Source: CAZABP01 sp964483245
GTDB lineage: Bacteria > Planctomycetota > UBA1135 > UBA2386
Direction: 5' to 3'
Assembly (NCBI GenBank): GCA_964483245.1
Contig: CAZABP010000031.1
Location: 1 to 56,150 of the forward strand
DNA: 56,150 nt
A program made the position numbers and the translations under genes. Position 1 is the first letter of the stretch. Every line of letters begins with the position of its first letter. Positions 42,828 through 51,260 of this stretch are shown piece after piece. A model generated the notes under the pieces. The model ran no database searches. It was not told the origin of the DNA and worked only from the letters and a program-made list of their open reading frames with translations.

Positions 42828-44311
42828 TGGCCGAGGTCGTCGCATCGCTGTTCGCCCGCCCCGGCGCCGCGACGGAACTCGACGTGCGCCACGCGATCAT
42901 GGCCGGCGCCGACTGGCTGGAGCTGCGGCTGGACCACTGGCCGGTGGCGCGTTCGCCGGCCGATTGGATCGGCGAGATCCCGGTGCCGGTCATCGCCACG
43001 TGCCGGATGCCGCGCGACCAGGGGTTCTTCCCGGGCACGCTGGAGGAGCGGCGCTTGCTGTTGGAGGAGGCGATCCGGGGCGGCGCGACGGCCGTCGACG
43101 TCGAGGATTGGGAATCCTGGCAGCCCCCTCGGCGCGATTCGCTGCGGTTCGTGATCCGTTCGCACCACAACTGGACCGGGATCCCGCGCGAACTCGCGAA
43201 GCTGCAGCGCACGCTGTTCGCCGCCGGAGCTGACATCGTCAAGATCGTCGGCACCGCGCCGGATCTCGCGGACGCGGCTCCGTTGCTGACGCTGCTCGAG
43301 CGGACCGGCCAGGAGCAGCGGCCGACGGTGGCATTCGCGATCGGGCGGACGGCCTGGCCGACGCGGATCCTCGGCGCGATGTTGGAAGCACCGTTCGTCT
43401 ACACCGCTGCCCGCAGTGACGAGCCGACGGCGCCGGAGCAGCCAGCGCTCGAGCCGCTCACGACGCTGTATCGGGTCCACGAGCTGTCGCGGCACACGGA
43501 GCTGTTCGGCCTGCTCGGCAATCCGGCGCTCCATTCGCACGGTCCCTGGGTGCACAACCGGGCACTCCGATCCCATGGGCTCGATGCGGTCTACCTGCCG
43601 TTCGAGACGGCGCGCCCCGAGGAAGTCGTCGCGATGCTGCGCCAGGTGAACCTGCGCGGGCTGTCGGTCACGGCGCCATTCAAGGCGGAGCTGGTCCGGC
43701 TCTGCGATGAGCTGGAGCCGAGCGCCGAGGCCACCGGCGTCGTCAACACGCTGCTGTTCGACCCGGACGGGCATCTGCGCGGCGAGAACACGGACCTGAT
43801 GGCAGTGCTCGTCTGTCTGCGCGACGCCGGGATCGATCCGGTCGCGACCGGGGGGACGGCGTGGCGCGTCGCGATCCTCGGTGGTGGCGGGGCGGCGCGC
43901 GCGGCGGCCGTCGCGTGCCGGGAGCTCGGCTTCGAGGTGACGATGTTCACGCGTTCGCAGGCAGGGTTGCGCGAGCTGGCCCAGCGCGAGCAGCTCGCGC
44001 TCGCGGCGTTGAGCGCCGAGCGGCTGAGCGAGTTCGACCCGGACATCGTGATCCAGGCCACGCCGGTGGGGGGTCTCGCCGCGCCGGACGAGCGGCTCGT
44101 CCCGGAATGGCGGCCCCGCCCCGGCACGATCGCGGTCGACTTCGTCTATCGGCCAAGGCGCACGCGCTGGCTCGAGGACGCCGCGGCAGCGGGCGCACGT
44201 ACGATCGATGGCCGGCAACTGTTCCTCGAACAGGCGGCCGAGCAGTTCGCGATCTTCACCGGCTGCGAGGTCGAACGGTCGCGGCTCCTGGAGTTCCTCG
44301 CCGGGAGTTGA
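42827..44311 (+). CDS. aroDE: AroD-AroE fusion: 3-dehydroquinate dehydratase / shikimate dehydrogenase
   Basis: 494 aa from the ATG at 42827 (a GTG one codon earlier is possible). Residues 1 to about 215 are type I dehydroquinate dehydratase: ELRLDH, the catalytic His in RSHHNW, Schiff-base Lys in DIVKIV, and Arg in TRILGA. Residues about 225-494 are shikimate dehydrogenase: GLLGNPALHSHGPWVHN, VTAPFK with the catalytic Lys, GENTDL with the Asp, NADP loop ILGGGGAARA, and VIQATPVG. The two catalyse consecutive steps of the shikimate pathway. One deviation: the usual HSxSP of the shikimate carboxylate site reads HSHGP here. The stop is followed by an inverted-repeat element. Confidence 0.93.
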   Translation: MAEVVASLFARPGAATELDVRHAIMAGADWLELRLDHWPVARSPADWIGEIPVPVIATCRMPRDQGFFPGTLEERRLLLEEAIRGGATAVDVEDWESWQPPRRDSLRFVIRSHHNWTGIPRELAKLQRTLFAAGADIVKIVGTAPDLADAAPLLTLLERTGQEQRPTVAFAIGRTAWPTRILGAMLEAPFVYTAARSDEPTAPEQPALEPLTTLYRVHELSRHTELFGLLGNPALHSHGPWVHNRALRSHGLDAVYLPFETARPEEVVAMLRQVNLRGLSVTAPFKAELVRLCDELEPSAEATGVVNTLLFDPDGHLRGENTDLMAVLVCLRDAGIDPVATGGTAWRVAILGGGGAARAAAVACRELGFEVTMFTRSQAGLRELAQREQLALAALSAERLSEFDPDIVIQATPVGGLAAPDERLVPEWRPRPGTIAVDFVYRPRRTRWLEDAAAAGARTIDGRQLFLEQAAEQFAIFTGCEVERSRLLEFLAGS

Positions 44312-44333
44312 GGCCCGCGCGCGGCGTCCAGCC

Positions 44334-44497
44334 TAGAAGTCGTTTCACAAAGCCTCCGCGGCTGCGGCCGGCCCCCGCACCCGAGGGCGGCGTCGCGAGA
44401 TCTGCGGCGAATCCACCGATTCGCCTACGATCTCGCTCCTTGCCCTCGGCCGCGCTGGCTCGGCCTCGCCTGCGAAGCACTTGTGAAACGGCTTCTA
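44334..44497. repeat. 164-bp element with 17-bp inverted ends
   Basis: The left end TAGAAGTCGTTTCACAA (44334-44350) and right end TTGTGAAACGGCTTCTA (44481-44497) are inverted repeats with one mismatch. The inside shows no gene. It resembles a small nonautonomous (MITE/REP-like) element, downstream of aroDE. No gene is seen in the rest of gap 44312-44597. Confidence 0.65.
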
Positions 44498-44597
44498 GCT
44501 TCTGCGCGCCCTGCTCACGCTCGCGCCGTGCAATGACGATGCAGGGATCGCGGCCCGATTTGGTTAGGATCCTGCTTCGCGTTCTGCTCGCTATCCG

Positions 44598-47315
44598 ATG
44601 TCGACCCTGTCCGGTTCCTGGTGGAGGCAACTGATCGGGATCGGCGCATTGGCAACGGGACTTGCGGCGATGCAGCCGCAGGCGCCACAGGACACGCCGC
44701 CCGACCTCGAGAAGCTGCGCGCCGACCTCCGCCGGAGCGGTCCCGAGGGGCGCCGCGGACGCGAAGACGCGGTCATCGAGCTGTTGTCGTTGGCGGACAC
44801 GGCCGCGCACCGCCTGCTGCTCGACGTACTCGCCGGGGGGGACGATCCGGACGGGCTCGCGCGGTTCGTGCTCGAGCAGAGCGGCCGCTCGCTCGCCAAC
44901 CGCCGCAACGACGTGTTCTATCCCGCCGGGGAGAAGCGCGCGCAACAGGCGCCGCTGCGCCGCAGCTACGGGCTCGCGTTCCTGCGGCAGTATGCATCGG
45001 CGGCGCCGGAGTTGCGCACGCGCGCGCGCACCGCGCTGCTCGGCATGGAGGAGGCGGACCTCGCGGCGCTGTTCGGCGAGATCCTGCGTGGCGCCGTCGA
45101 CAGCGATCGGGTCGCCGCCTGCGCCGCGATCGCCGACCTGCAGAGCCTGACGTATGCGCCGCTGCTCGCCGCCTGCCTGAGCGATCCCAAGCTCGGACCG
45201 ATCGCGCGCGAGTGCCTGTCGCTGTTGACGTTCCGCAGCGACGGCTTCCAGGACGAGGCGGCATTCGAGAAGTGGCGCGTCGAGCAGGGGAACGTCACGT
45301 ATCTCGAGCTCGCCGAACGCTCGGCGCGCGACGCGCTGCGCCGCGCGCGCGAGCATCGCGCCGCCGACGAGGCGGAGATCCTGCGCCTGCAGCAGCAACT
45401 GGTCGCGGCCTGGGCGCGCATCCCCGAGGTGCCGTGGCAGAACATCCAGCGCCTGCTGCAGGAGGATCGGCCACCTGGTTCGCGGCAGCAGTGCCTGATC
45501 CAGCTTCGCGACGTGCTCGGCGGCAGCGATCGGCCGGCGGCTGGTCCGGAGGCGGAGCGGGCCGCGTTGCTCGACTATCTCGCGCAGCGGATGAAGGCCG
45601 GCGCGCCGGAGGCTGAATACCCGCTGCTGCTCGAAGTGTCGGCGTATCTCGTCGACCCCAACCAGGCGGAGCCGAAGGCGCGCGTCGTCGAGGCGCTGGT
45701 CAAGGGACTCGCCAGTCCGACCCCGGCAGTGCGCCTGGCCGCGCTGCGTGGCCTGCGCCGGCATCCTTCCCCGGAGAACCGGCACGCGGTCGTCTCGCTG
45801 CTGACCGACGCGCGCGTGCAGGAGGACCCGGACCAACTCGCCGCGGTGCTCGGGACGCTGCAGGCCAAGGGTTGGAACGCGCCGCAACCGGGCGCCGTCG
45901 ACAGCCAGATCTGGGTCGCCAGCCTGCAGCGCGTGATCGCCAACCGCAATCTGAAGAAGGACCTGCGTGATGCCGCGCTGCTCGCGCTGCAGCTGCGCGA
46001 CCGCAACGGGCTGCCGGTGCCGGGGGCGTTCCAGGCCCTGGTCGAGCTCGTCGCCGACGCCGAGCTCGATGCCGAGCTGCGCGAGAAGTCGTTGATGGCG
46101 ATGCCGCCGCACGTGACCCCGCCGGCAGCAGCCGCGGCGACGCACTGGGATCGGTACGTCGCCCTGCTGCTGCAGTGCCTGACCGACGCGAAGGACCGCG
46201 TGCGCCAGCGCGCTGCCGTGTTGCTGCAACAGCCGCCGCCGTCGCCGACGCCGGAGAAGCGGGCCGAGGCGGATGCCGAGATCCTGCGGGCGGTCGATCG
46301 ACGCCTGCTCGAAGAGCCGGACGCCTCGACGTTCCGGGCGCTCGTCGAGTGTCTGCGGCGGCGCTTCAATCCGGAGCGGGATCCCACACCCGTGTTGATG
46401 CCGCTGATCCGCGCGCTCGAGGAGATCGCGCAGAAGCCGGGCAACCAGACCCTCGCGTTCCGCCGCGAACCGATCGTGCACGCGCTGACCGCGTTCGTCG
46501 TCGTCAACGGCGTGCTGCCGGCGCACTGGGTCCGCGCCCTTGAGGCGCTCGCCGTGCTCGGGGACCGCGCGTCGATGCGCTTCGTGCTCGAGAAGCAGGC
46601 CAACTACATCGGTGGGGGTGCGCCGGCCGACGCGACCGGGCTCGAGATCTACCGCAGCGCGCAGCGCATGGTCATCCGCGCCGCCGCGTTGAAGCCGCCC
46701 GGCGAGCCGTGGTCCGCGTTGACCGACGAGGCGCGCGACGTCGTGCGGGCGTTCGCCGTGCTCGATCAGCCAGGGGCGAACGGTGCCGGCGCCACCGAGC
46801 CGGCTGTGCCGGGCGACCTCGCGCTGCGGCTCGAAGTGCTGAATGCCACCGGGCAGTACCAGCGTGCGGTCGACCTCGCGCGCGCGCACCTGCAGCAGGG
46901 ACGCGCGGCCGATGACGGCCTGCGCGGTCGGATCGCCCGCCATGCGGCCGAAGCGCTGCGCCAGCTCAAGCAGCCGCTCGAGGCCTGGAAGCTGCTCGAA
47001 AGCGTGCCGGCCGCCGCCGGGGAGAACGGCGGGCCGCGCCTGCGCGAGGAGCTCGCGCGGGATCTGGTGCAGGCCGGGAATCCGGCGGACGCGCTGCCGC
47101 TGATCGAGCCGCTGCTGCAACAGACGCAGCGCGCCGATCCCGCCTACGCCAGCCGCCTGTTGCTGTGGGCCGAAGCCGTGCACGCCGCCAAGCCGGAACG
47201 GACGGCCGAAGTGCTCGACCAGCTGCACGCCGAGCGCGGCCGGTTCGTCGGCGAGCAGGTCGTCGCCGAACTGCGCGACCGCTACCAGGCGCTGCTGAAG
47301 AAGTTGCAGGGCTGA
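44598..47315 (+). CDS. Large exported HEAT/TPR-repeat protein
   Basis: 905 aa with a hydrophobic N-terminal export signal (LIGIGALATGLAAM), then Pro-rich sequence and almost wholly helical repeats. HEAT-like pairs occur through the middle (VRLAALRGLRRHPSPENRHAV, LRDAALLALQLRDRNGLPVP, VRQRAAVLLQQPPPSPTPEK). TPR-like helices lie near the C-terminus (LRLEVLNATGQYQRAVDLARAH, LVQAGNPADALPLIEPLLQQ). There are no catalytic motifs. It is probably a periplasmic scaffold or protein-binding protein. It is the last host gene before the initiator tRNA. Confidence 0.82.
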   Translation: MSTLSGSWWRQLIGIGALATGLAAMQPQAPQDTPPDLEKLRADLRRSGPEGRRGREDAVIELLSLADTAAHRLLLDVLAGGDDPDGLARFVLEQSGRSLANRRNDVFYPAGEKRAQQAPLRRSYGLAFLRQYASAAPELRTRARTALLGMEEADLAALFGEILRGAVDSDRVAACAAIADLQSLTYAPLLAACLSDPKLGPIARECLSLLTFRSDGFQDEAAFEKWRVEQGNVTYLELAERSARDALRRAREHRAADEAEILRLQQQLVAAWARIPEVPWQNIQRLLQEDRPPGSRQQCLIQLRDVLGGSDRPAAGPEAERAALLDYLAQRMKAGAPEAEYPLLLEVSAYLVDPNQAEPKARVVEALVKGLASPTPAVRLAALRGLRRHPSPENRHAVVSLLTDARVQEDPDQLAAVLGTLQAKGWNAPQPGAVDSQIWVASLQRVIANRNLKKDLRDAALLALQLRDRNGLPVPGAFQALVELVADAELDAELREKSLMAMPPHVTPPAAAAATHWDRYVALLLQCLTDAKDRVRQRAAVLLQQPPPSPTPEKRAEADAEILRAVDRRLLEEPDASTFRALVECLRRRFNPERDPTPVLMPLIRALEEIAQKPGNQTLAFRREPIVHALTAFVVVNGVLPAHWVRALEALAVLGDRASMRFVLEKQANYIGGGAPADATGLEIYRSAQRMVIRAAALKPPGEPWSALTDEARDVVRAFAVLDQPGANGAGATEPAVPGDLALRLEVLNATGQYQRAVDLARAHLQQGRAADDGLRGRIARHAAEALRQLKQPLEAWKLLESVPAAAGENGGPRLREELARDLVQAGNPADALPLIEPLLQQTQRADPAYASRLLLWAEAVHAAKPERTAEVLDQLHAERGRFVGEQVVAELRDRYQALLKKLQG

Positions 47316-47339
47316 GCGCGGCGGCGGAGTTCCGCAGCC

Positions 47340-47368
47340 TTGCTTGTGCCTCCGCTGCGGGCTATGGT
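47340..47368 (+). promoter_or_regulatory. Sigma-70-type promoter of the initiator tRNA
   Basis: TTGCTT at 47340-47345 and TATGGT at 47363-47368 with a 17-bp spacer. The predicted start is a few bases before the tRNA at 47382. The fit is good, but the -10 box is not perfect. Confidence 0.6.
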
Positions 47369-47381
47369 TCCCGCCCCTCAC

Positions 47382-47460
<79 letters not shown>

Positions 47461-47468
47461 TCACAACC

Positions 47469-47504
47469 GCAGGGTGGACAGGCACTTAGGCCGGTCCACC
47501 CTGC
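47469..47504 (+). terminator. Hairpin just inside the element, after the tRNA
   Basis: Stem GCAGGGTGGAC / GTCCACCCTGC of 11 bp with a 14-nt loop, then CTTCGTTTCG. It lies 10 bp after the tRNA and inside the inserted DNA, so the element appears to bring a terminator for the host tRNA transcript. Confidence 0.6.
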
Positions 47505-47594
47505 TTCGTTTCGGGAGGCGCGGAACGACGATTGTGCTCGTTTTGTGCTCGGTTGCGGCGGGTTCACGGGGGGATCGCCGGAGTTGGGACTTGC

Positions 47595-48662
47595 GTGAGC
47601 ACAGTTTTCAAGCGCGGCGGCGTGTGGTGGCTGCGGTGTCGGATCGATGGGCGGCAGGTGCGCGAGAGTCTGCGCACGACGAACCGGAAGGTGGCCGAGA
47701 CGCTGCGGGTTCGGCGGGAGTTCGAGCTGCGCCAGCAGGCGGACGGCGCGCAGCGTGTCGCTGTGCTCGAGGCACAGCCGGAGGCGGCGAAGCCGGTCGG
47801 GACGCTGGCCGAGATCCGCGCTGAGTACGAGCAGTGGTCCTGTGCTCGGAAACGTGCTCACACCATCCGCAACGACCGTGGGAGGTTGGATGCGTTCTTC
47901 GGGAGCCTGCCGGGTGCTGAGCTGGCCGAGATCACGACGCGGGACGTCGAGCGCTACCTGACGCAGCAGGCGCTCAAGGGGCGCGCGCCGGCGACCATCC
48001 TGCGCAACCGCGAGATCCTGCACGCATTCTGGCGCTGGGCCGTGCGCCAGGGCTACGCCACGAGCAACGTCGTCGCCGACATTCCGCGGCCGCGGCTGCC
48101 GGAGCATGACCCGCGGTTCCTGAGCCTCGATCAGATCGACGAGCTGCTGGCGGCCGTCGCCGGCGACGTCATCGCGCCGATCGTCGCCACCGCCGTGTTC
48201 GCCGGGCTCCGGCGCGAGGAGCTGTGCTGGCTGACCGCCGCCGACCTGGATCTCGAGCGCGAGCCGGCGATCCTGCGCGTGCGCGCGAAGACCATCGGCG
48301 GCGAGTCGTGGCAGTCGAAGACCAAGCGGGACCGGAAGGTGCCGGTGTCGAGCCGGCTGCGGACCGTGCTTGAGGCGCACCGGGAGGCAACGGGCAAGCG
48401 CGGCGCGCCGTGGCTGTTCCCGTCGCCGGATGGCGTGCGCTGGGATCGGGACAACCTGAGCCGGCAGCTCCGGGCCGCGCTGGGCCGGGCACAGCTCCCG
48501 TGGAACTTCCTCGACCTGCGCCATACGTTCGGCTCGCAGTTGGCGCGGAAGGGCGTCTCGCTGCTCAAGATCGCGAAGCTGATGGGCAACTCGCCGGCGA
48601 TCGCGAGCAGGCACTACATCAACCTGGTTCCGGAGGAGATGGGGGATGAGGTCGAGTTCTAG
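47595..48662 (+). CDS. Tyrosine site-specific integrase
   Basis: 355 aa from a GTG at 47595 (VSTVFKRGGVWWLRCRIDGR); the frame is open further upstream. The N-terminal arm-binding and core-binding parts include HTIRNDRGRLDAFFG and ATILRNREILHAFWRWAV. The catalytic domain has the first Arg in FAGLRREEL (about residue 205), a Lys-rich hairpin KTKRDRKVP, LDLRHTFGSQL (about 305), MGNSPAIASRHY and the Tyr nucleophile in RHYINL (about 340). Compared with the classical R-K-HxxR-H/W-Y set, the first His of HxxR is Leu and the following His/Trp position is Asn. It should catalyse integration at the adjacent tRNA. Its stop overlaps the next gene by 17 bp. Confidence 0.93.
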   Translation: MSTVFKRGGVWWLRCRIDGRQVRESLRTTNRKVAETLRVRREFELRQQADGAQRVAVLEAQPEAAKPVGTLAEIRAEYEQWSCARKRAHTIRNDRGRLDAFFGSLPGAELAEITTRDVERYLTQQALKGRAPATILRNREILHAFWRWAVRQGYATSNVVADIPRPRLPEHDPRFLSLDQIDELLAAVAGDVIAPIVATAVFAGLRREELCWLTAADLDLEREPAILRVRAKTIGGESWQSKTKRDRKVPVSSRLRTVLEAHREATGKRGAPWLFPSPDGVRWDRDNLSRQLRAALGRAQLPWNFLDLRHTFGSQLARKGVSLLKIAKLMGNSPAIASRHYINLVPEEMGDEVEF

Positions 48663-49548
48663 GAAGGGCAAGGCGGACCCACAGCAGCGGGTTCGCGATG
48701 CGGTTCTGCTTCATCTGGCCGAGGCGCTGGGTCCCGCTCTCGATCATGTGGAGATCGCGCAGCCGGCGCTGCTGCGGGTTTCAGACGTGGTAGGTGCACT
48801 CCGTGACGCCGGGGTCGCATCGCCTGCTGAGATCCGTGCCGCGATGCTGGATCTCGCGGACTCGAAGCTGTTGAGCATCGAGGACGAAAGCGAGTTGGAA
48901 CGGTCCCGCGGTCTGATCGGCCTGCGCAGTCACGGCCTCGTTGCTGCGCGGCGGGTGAAACCCGGGATCGGCCGGCCTCGAGTCATCGAGCTCGAGCTGG
49001 CCCCGAAGCCGAACAGTCGATTCAGGGCGCGACTGAAGACAGACAGCAAGGACCTCGACAAGCGCATCAACGGCAGCGGTGTCGCTCTGGCGTGCTTCTA
49101 CGTGTTGGCGCTCCTGAACCCTCGCCAGTCGAACCCGACGACGGTCGATGCATTGCGCGGACCGTTGCAGGACATCGCGGTTCTTGGGATCGGTCGCCGG
49201 CGTGGACCAAGCCGGCGGCTCGAGCCGGACGATGCGACGGTCCGCAAGGAACTCATCGCACTTGGTCCTGTGCTTGGCTTGAGCCGGGTCAAGCGCGAAG
49301 AGGACGGGCGCTCGGAAGAGTGGTATCTGCCGTCCGGCTTTCCGGACGTTCGCGTGCGTGCTCCTCGCACTGCGGAGCACATGCAAGACTGGCGATCGTT
49401 GCTGCAAGAGCTGCGCAACGAAATGCACGATCGCGCAAGAGAACGCGAGCGCGTCGAAGCACGAGAGCGAGCGTCTGAGGCTGAGAGCGACGCGATCGCC
49501 GATCCCGCGATGAGCGCATCTGCGGGGGCTGGGGCGGAGCCCCAGTAG
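48646..49548 (+). CDS. Element protein, possible winged-helix DNA-binding protein
   Basis: 300 aa from an ATG with a good ribosome-binding site (GGAGGAG) inside the integrase 3' end; the two overlap by 17 bp. I do not recognise the family. The first 110 residues look like a winged helix (LLRVSDVVGALRDAGV, SPAEIRAAMLDLADSKLLSI, GRPRVIELEL). The middle is alpha/beta (GVALACFYVLALLNP, GPLQDIAVLGIGRR, VRKELIALGPVLGLSRV). The C-terminus is a charged coiled coil (ELRNEMHDRARERERVEARE). Overlap with the integrase suggests a regulatory or accessory role in excision or copy control; this is inference. Confidence 0.75.
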   Translation: MRSSSRKGKADPQQRVRDAVLLHLAEALGPALDHVEIAQPALLRVSDVVGALRDAGVASPAEIRAAMLDLADSKLLSIEDESELERSRGLIGLRSHGLVAARRVKPGIGRPRVIELELAPKPNSRFRARLKTDSKDLDKRINGSGVALACFYVLALLNPRQSNPTTVDALRGPLQDIAVLGIGRRRGPSRRLEPDDATVRKELIALGPVLGLSRVKREEDGRSEEWYLPSGFPDVRVRAPRTAEHMQDWRSLLQELRNEMHDRARERERVEARERASEAESDAIADPAMSASAGAGAEPQ

Positions 49549-49720
49549 CAGCCGGGAACCTGGCTCCGCTGCGGAGCGGCGGAGCGCAACTCAGAACCGG
49601 TGTCGCACGAGCCAGCGTCCGGCCAGTTATTCCAACGGACGTCGGTCGATCGTGTCTCCTCAAAGCCTCTCGCGGGGACGGACACATCGAGTGGGCCGCG
49701 ACTCGGCGCGATGACGCAAG

Positions 49721-49750
49721 CCCGGCGGCGCGCGCTCGCGCGCCGCCGGG
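49721..49750. other. Long perfect GC hairpin between element genes
   Basis: Stem CCCGGCGGCGCGCG / CGCGCGCCGCCGGG, 14 bp with a 2-nt loop, about 70 bp before the HTH gene. It may be a terminator. Because the next genes include a Rep_trans protein, and such proteins nick at hairpin origins, an origin or oriT role is also possible. Confidence 0.5.
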
Positions 49751-49818
49751 TGGTTCGGGCCGAGTGTCGGGGGAGGTGCACCGAGTAGGCAGCTGGGTGG
49801 ATCGAGTTGGTGAGGCTG

Positions 49819-50061
49819 ATGAAGGTTCATCAGTTGCCGAACTCGGCAAACCGTTCGCTGGTCAGTTTGGCGTGGATCGCGCAGCGTTGGAGCTGCTCGC
49901 GCCAGACCTGCCGGCGAGTCTTGCAGCGGCACCGCATGTCGCCGCTGTTCCTTGGGGGCGACGCGCGCAACGCGACGCTGCGCTACGACCTGGCGGACGT
50001 GCTCCGCGTCGAGGCCGAGGCGCAACGCGAGCGCGCTGAACGAGACGGAGGTGCGCCGTGA
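49819..50061 (+). CDS. Excisionase-like helix-turn-helix protein
   Basis: 80 aa from the ATG at 49819, with GGTGAGG just upstream. It has a compact HTH: SLVSLAWIAQRWSCSRQTCR followed by a wing-like segment (FLGGDARNATLRYDLADVLRVE), as in AlpA/Xis-type proteins that bend DNA for excision or regulate early genes. The stop overlaps the start of the Rep_trans gene by 4 bp (GTGA), so the two are translated together. Assignment is from fold and context, not from a close family match. Confidence 0.72.
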   Translation: MKVHQLPNSANRSLVSLAWIAQRWSCSRQTCRRVLQRHRMSPLFLGGDARNATLRYDLADVLRVEAEAQRERAERDGGAP

Positions 50062-51167
50062 GCCCCGCGGAGGCGGCGGCGGGCGAGTTCGGGGCAGCCG
50101 CCGGCGATGGCTGCTCGTTGTCGATCGACTGGCTCGAATTCTCCGTCAAGGACGTGAACCAGCGCCTGCTGCTCGAGCTGATGGAGCGACATCTTGGCGA
50201 GGAGTTCGGGCGGAAGGTCATCAGCGTCCTGCGCGACGACGAGCGCTGGTTCGACGCGAAGGGGCCGCATGAGCTACGTGTGCGCGCGGATCGTGCCGGC
50301 CAAGAGAATCGACACGGCGTCCGGCACCCGTGGGCGGGCGTGCGGTTCCCAGGGGCAGCGTGCCGAGCTGCGGGGACCGAACGATTGCTCGAACTGCTAG
50401 CCGCGTTGGAGCCGTTCAAGGTCGCGGTCAAGGTGTCGCGCATGGACCTCGCGCTGGATGACTACAAGCGAGCGTTCACGCCGAGGATGTTCGCCGAGGC
50501 GTGCGTCGATGGCGATCTGTCCGACGAGAACGGGAAGCTATCAGCACGCGCGTTGACGCGCGTGAAGCCGCAGAACTGGGACTGGAGCCGGCGAACCCGG
50601 GGCGCATTCTGGCTTGGCGGCTACAAGAGCGCGCGCCTGCTGCGCGTCTACGACAAGGAGGCGGAGTCGAAGGGAGCGATCGCTGCGGTCAGGGTCGAGC
50701 TGCAGAACCGGGACCACTTCGCGACCGAGCTGGCGAAGGCCATGCTGCGCGCGAAGGCAGCTGGCAGTCCGCTCGCCGGAGTCTTCGTGCGACACCTGCT
50801 GTCGTTCATCGACTTGCGCGAGCCAAGCGGGCCGCGGTCGCAGTCGCGGATCTGGAAGCGTCTGCCGTGGTGGCAGGACCTTGTTGGTCGAGCGCGAGCT
50901 GCACCGACGCCGAAGGAGAGTGCAACGGACGTGCTCGCCTGGGAGCGCGAGTGCCGGAAGCAGTGCCGCGGGTTCCTTCAGGTAGAGCTACAGGCGGCGG
51001 GGGTGAGTCCAGCCGACTACGCGGCCCTGCAGCGGCACTGCAAAGGAAGAATTGGACGACTGGTGGGCGGCCTGGCTAGCATCCTGGGGCCAGGCATGCC
51101 GGCGCTCAGTGGAGAGCACCGCGAACGGCTGCGGCAACTCCGCGAGGTCCGCCGGCAGGCCCGGTGA
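50058..51167 (+). CDS. Rep_trans-family replication initiation or mobilisation protein
   Basis: 369 aa from a GTG at 50058. It shows the pattern of the replication initiation factor family (rolling-circle initiators of pT181-type plasmids and filamentous phages, and MobT-type relaxases): SIDWLEFSVK at the N-terminus, the acidic metal motif SRMDLALDDYKRAF, and FWLGGYKSARLLRVYDKEAESKG followed by VRVELQNRDHF. The conserved Tyr in the RVYDK segment is a candidate for DNA linkage. It would nick the element DNA to replicate or mobilise the excised circle. It is followed by a hairpin at 51165-51194. The family call rests on motifs read by eye. Confidence 0.8.
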   Translation: MSPAEAAAGEFGAAAGDGCSLSIDWLEFSVKDVNQRLLLELMERHLGEEFGRKVISVLRDDERWFDAKGPHELRVRADRAGQENRHGVRHPWAGVRFPGAACRAAGTERLLELLAALEPFKVAVKVSRMDLALDDYKRAFTPRMFAEACVDGDLSDENGKLSARALTRVKPQNWDWSRRTRGAFWLGGYKSARLLRVYDKEAESKGAIAAVRVELQNRDHFATELAKAMLRAKAAGSPLAGVFVRHLLSFIDLREPSGPRSQSRIWKRLPWWQDLVGRARAAPTPKESATDVLAWERECRKQCRGFLQVELQAAGVSPADYAALQRHCKGRIGRLVGGLASILGPGMPALSGEHRERLRQLREVRRQAR

Positions 51168-51194
51168 ACCCCCGTCCTGTCTCACGGGGGTTCA
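51165..51194 (+). terminator. Hairpin at the end of the Rep_trans gene
   Basis: TGAACCCCCGT / ACGGGGGTTCA, 11-bp perfect stem with an 8-nt loop, containing the stop codon of the upstream gene. It separates the mobility genes from the cargo gene. Confidence 0.65.
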
Positions 51195-51260
51195 TCCCGC
51201 CCGAGCCGTTGAAACTGGCTCTTCGCGAGCCTGACGGTGGCTGGCTAGAGTTCACGAGCC

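Noticed and set aside
44256..47381. Very long minus-strand frame opposite the HEAT/TPR gene
   Set aside because: Low-complexity Arg/Leu/Gln sequence with no motif; the plus-strand frame has a signal peptide and helical repeats.
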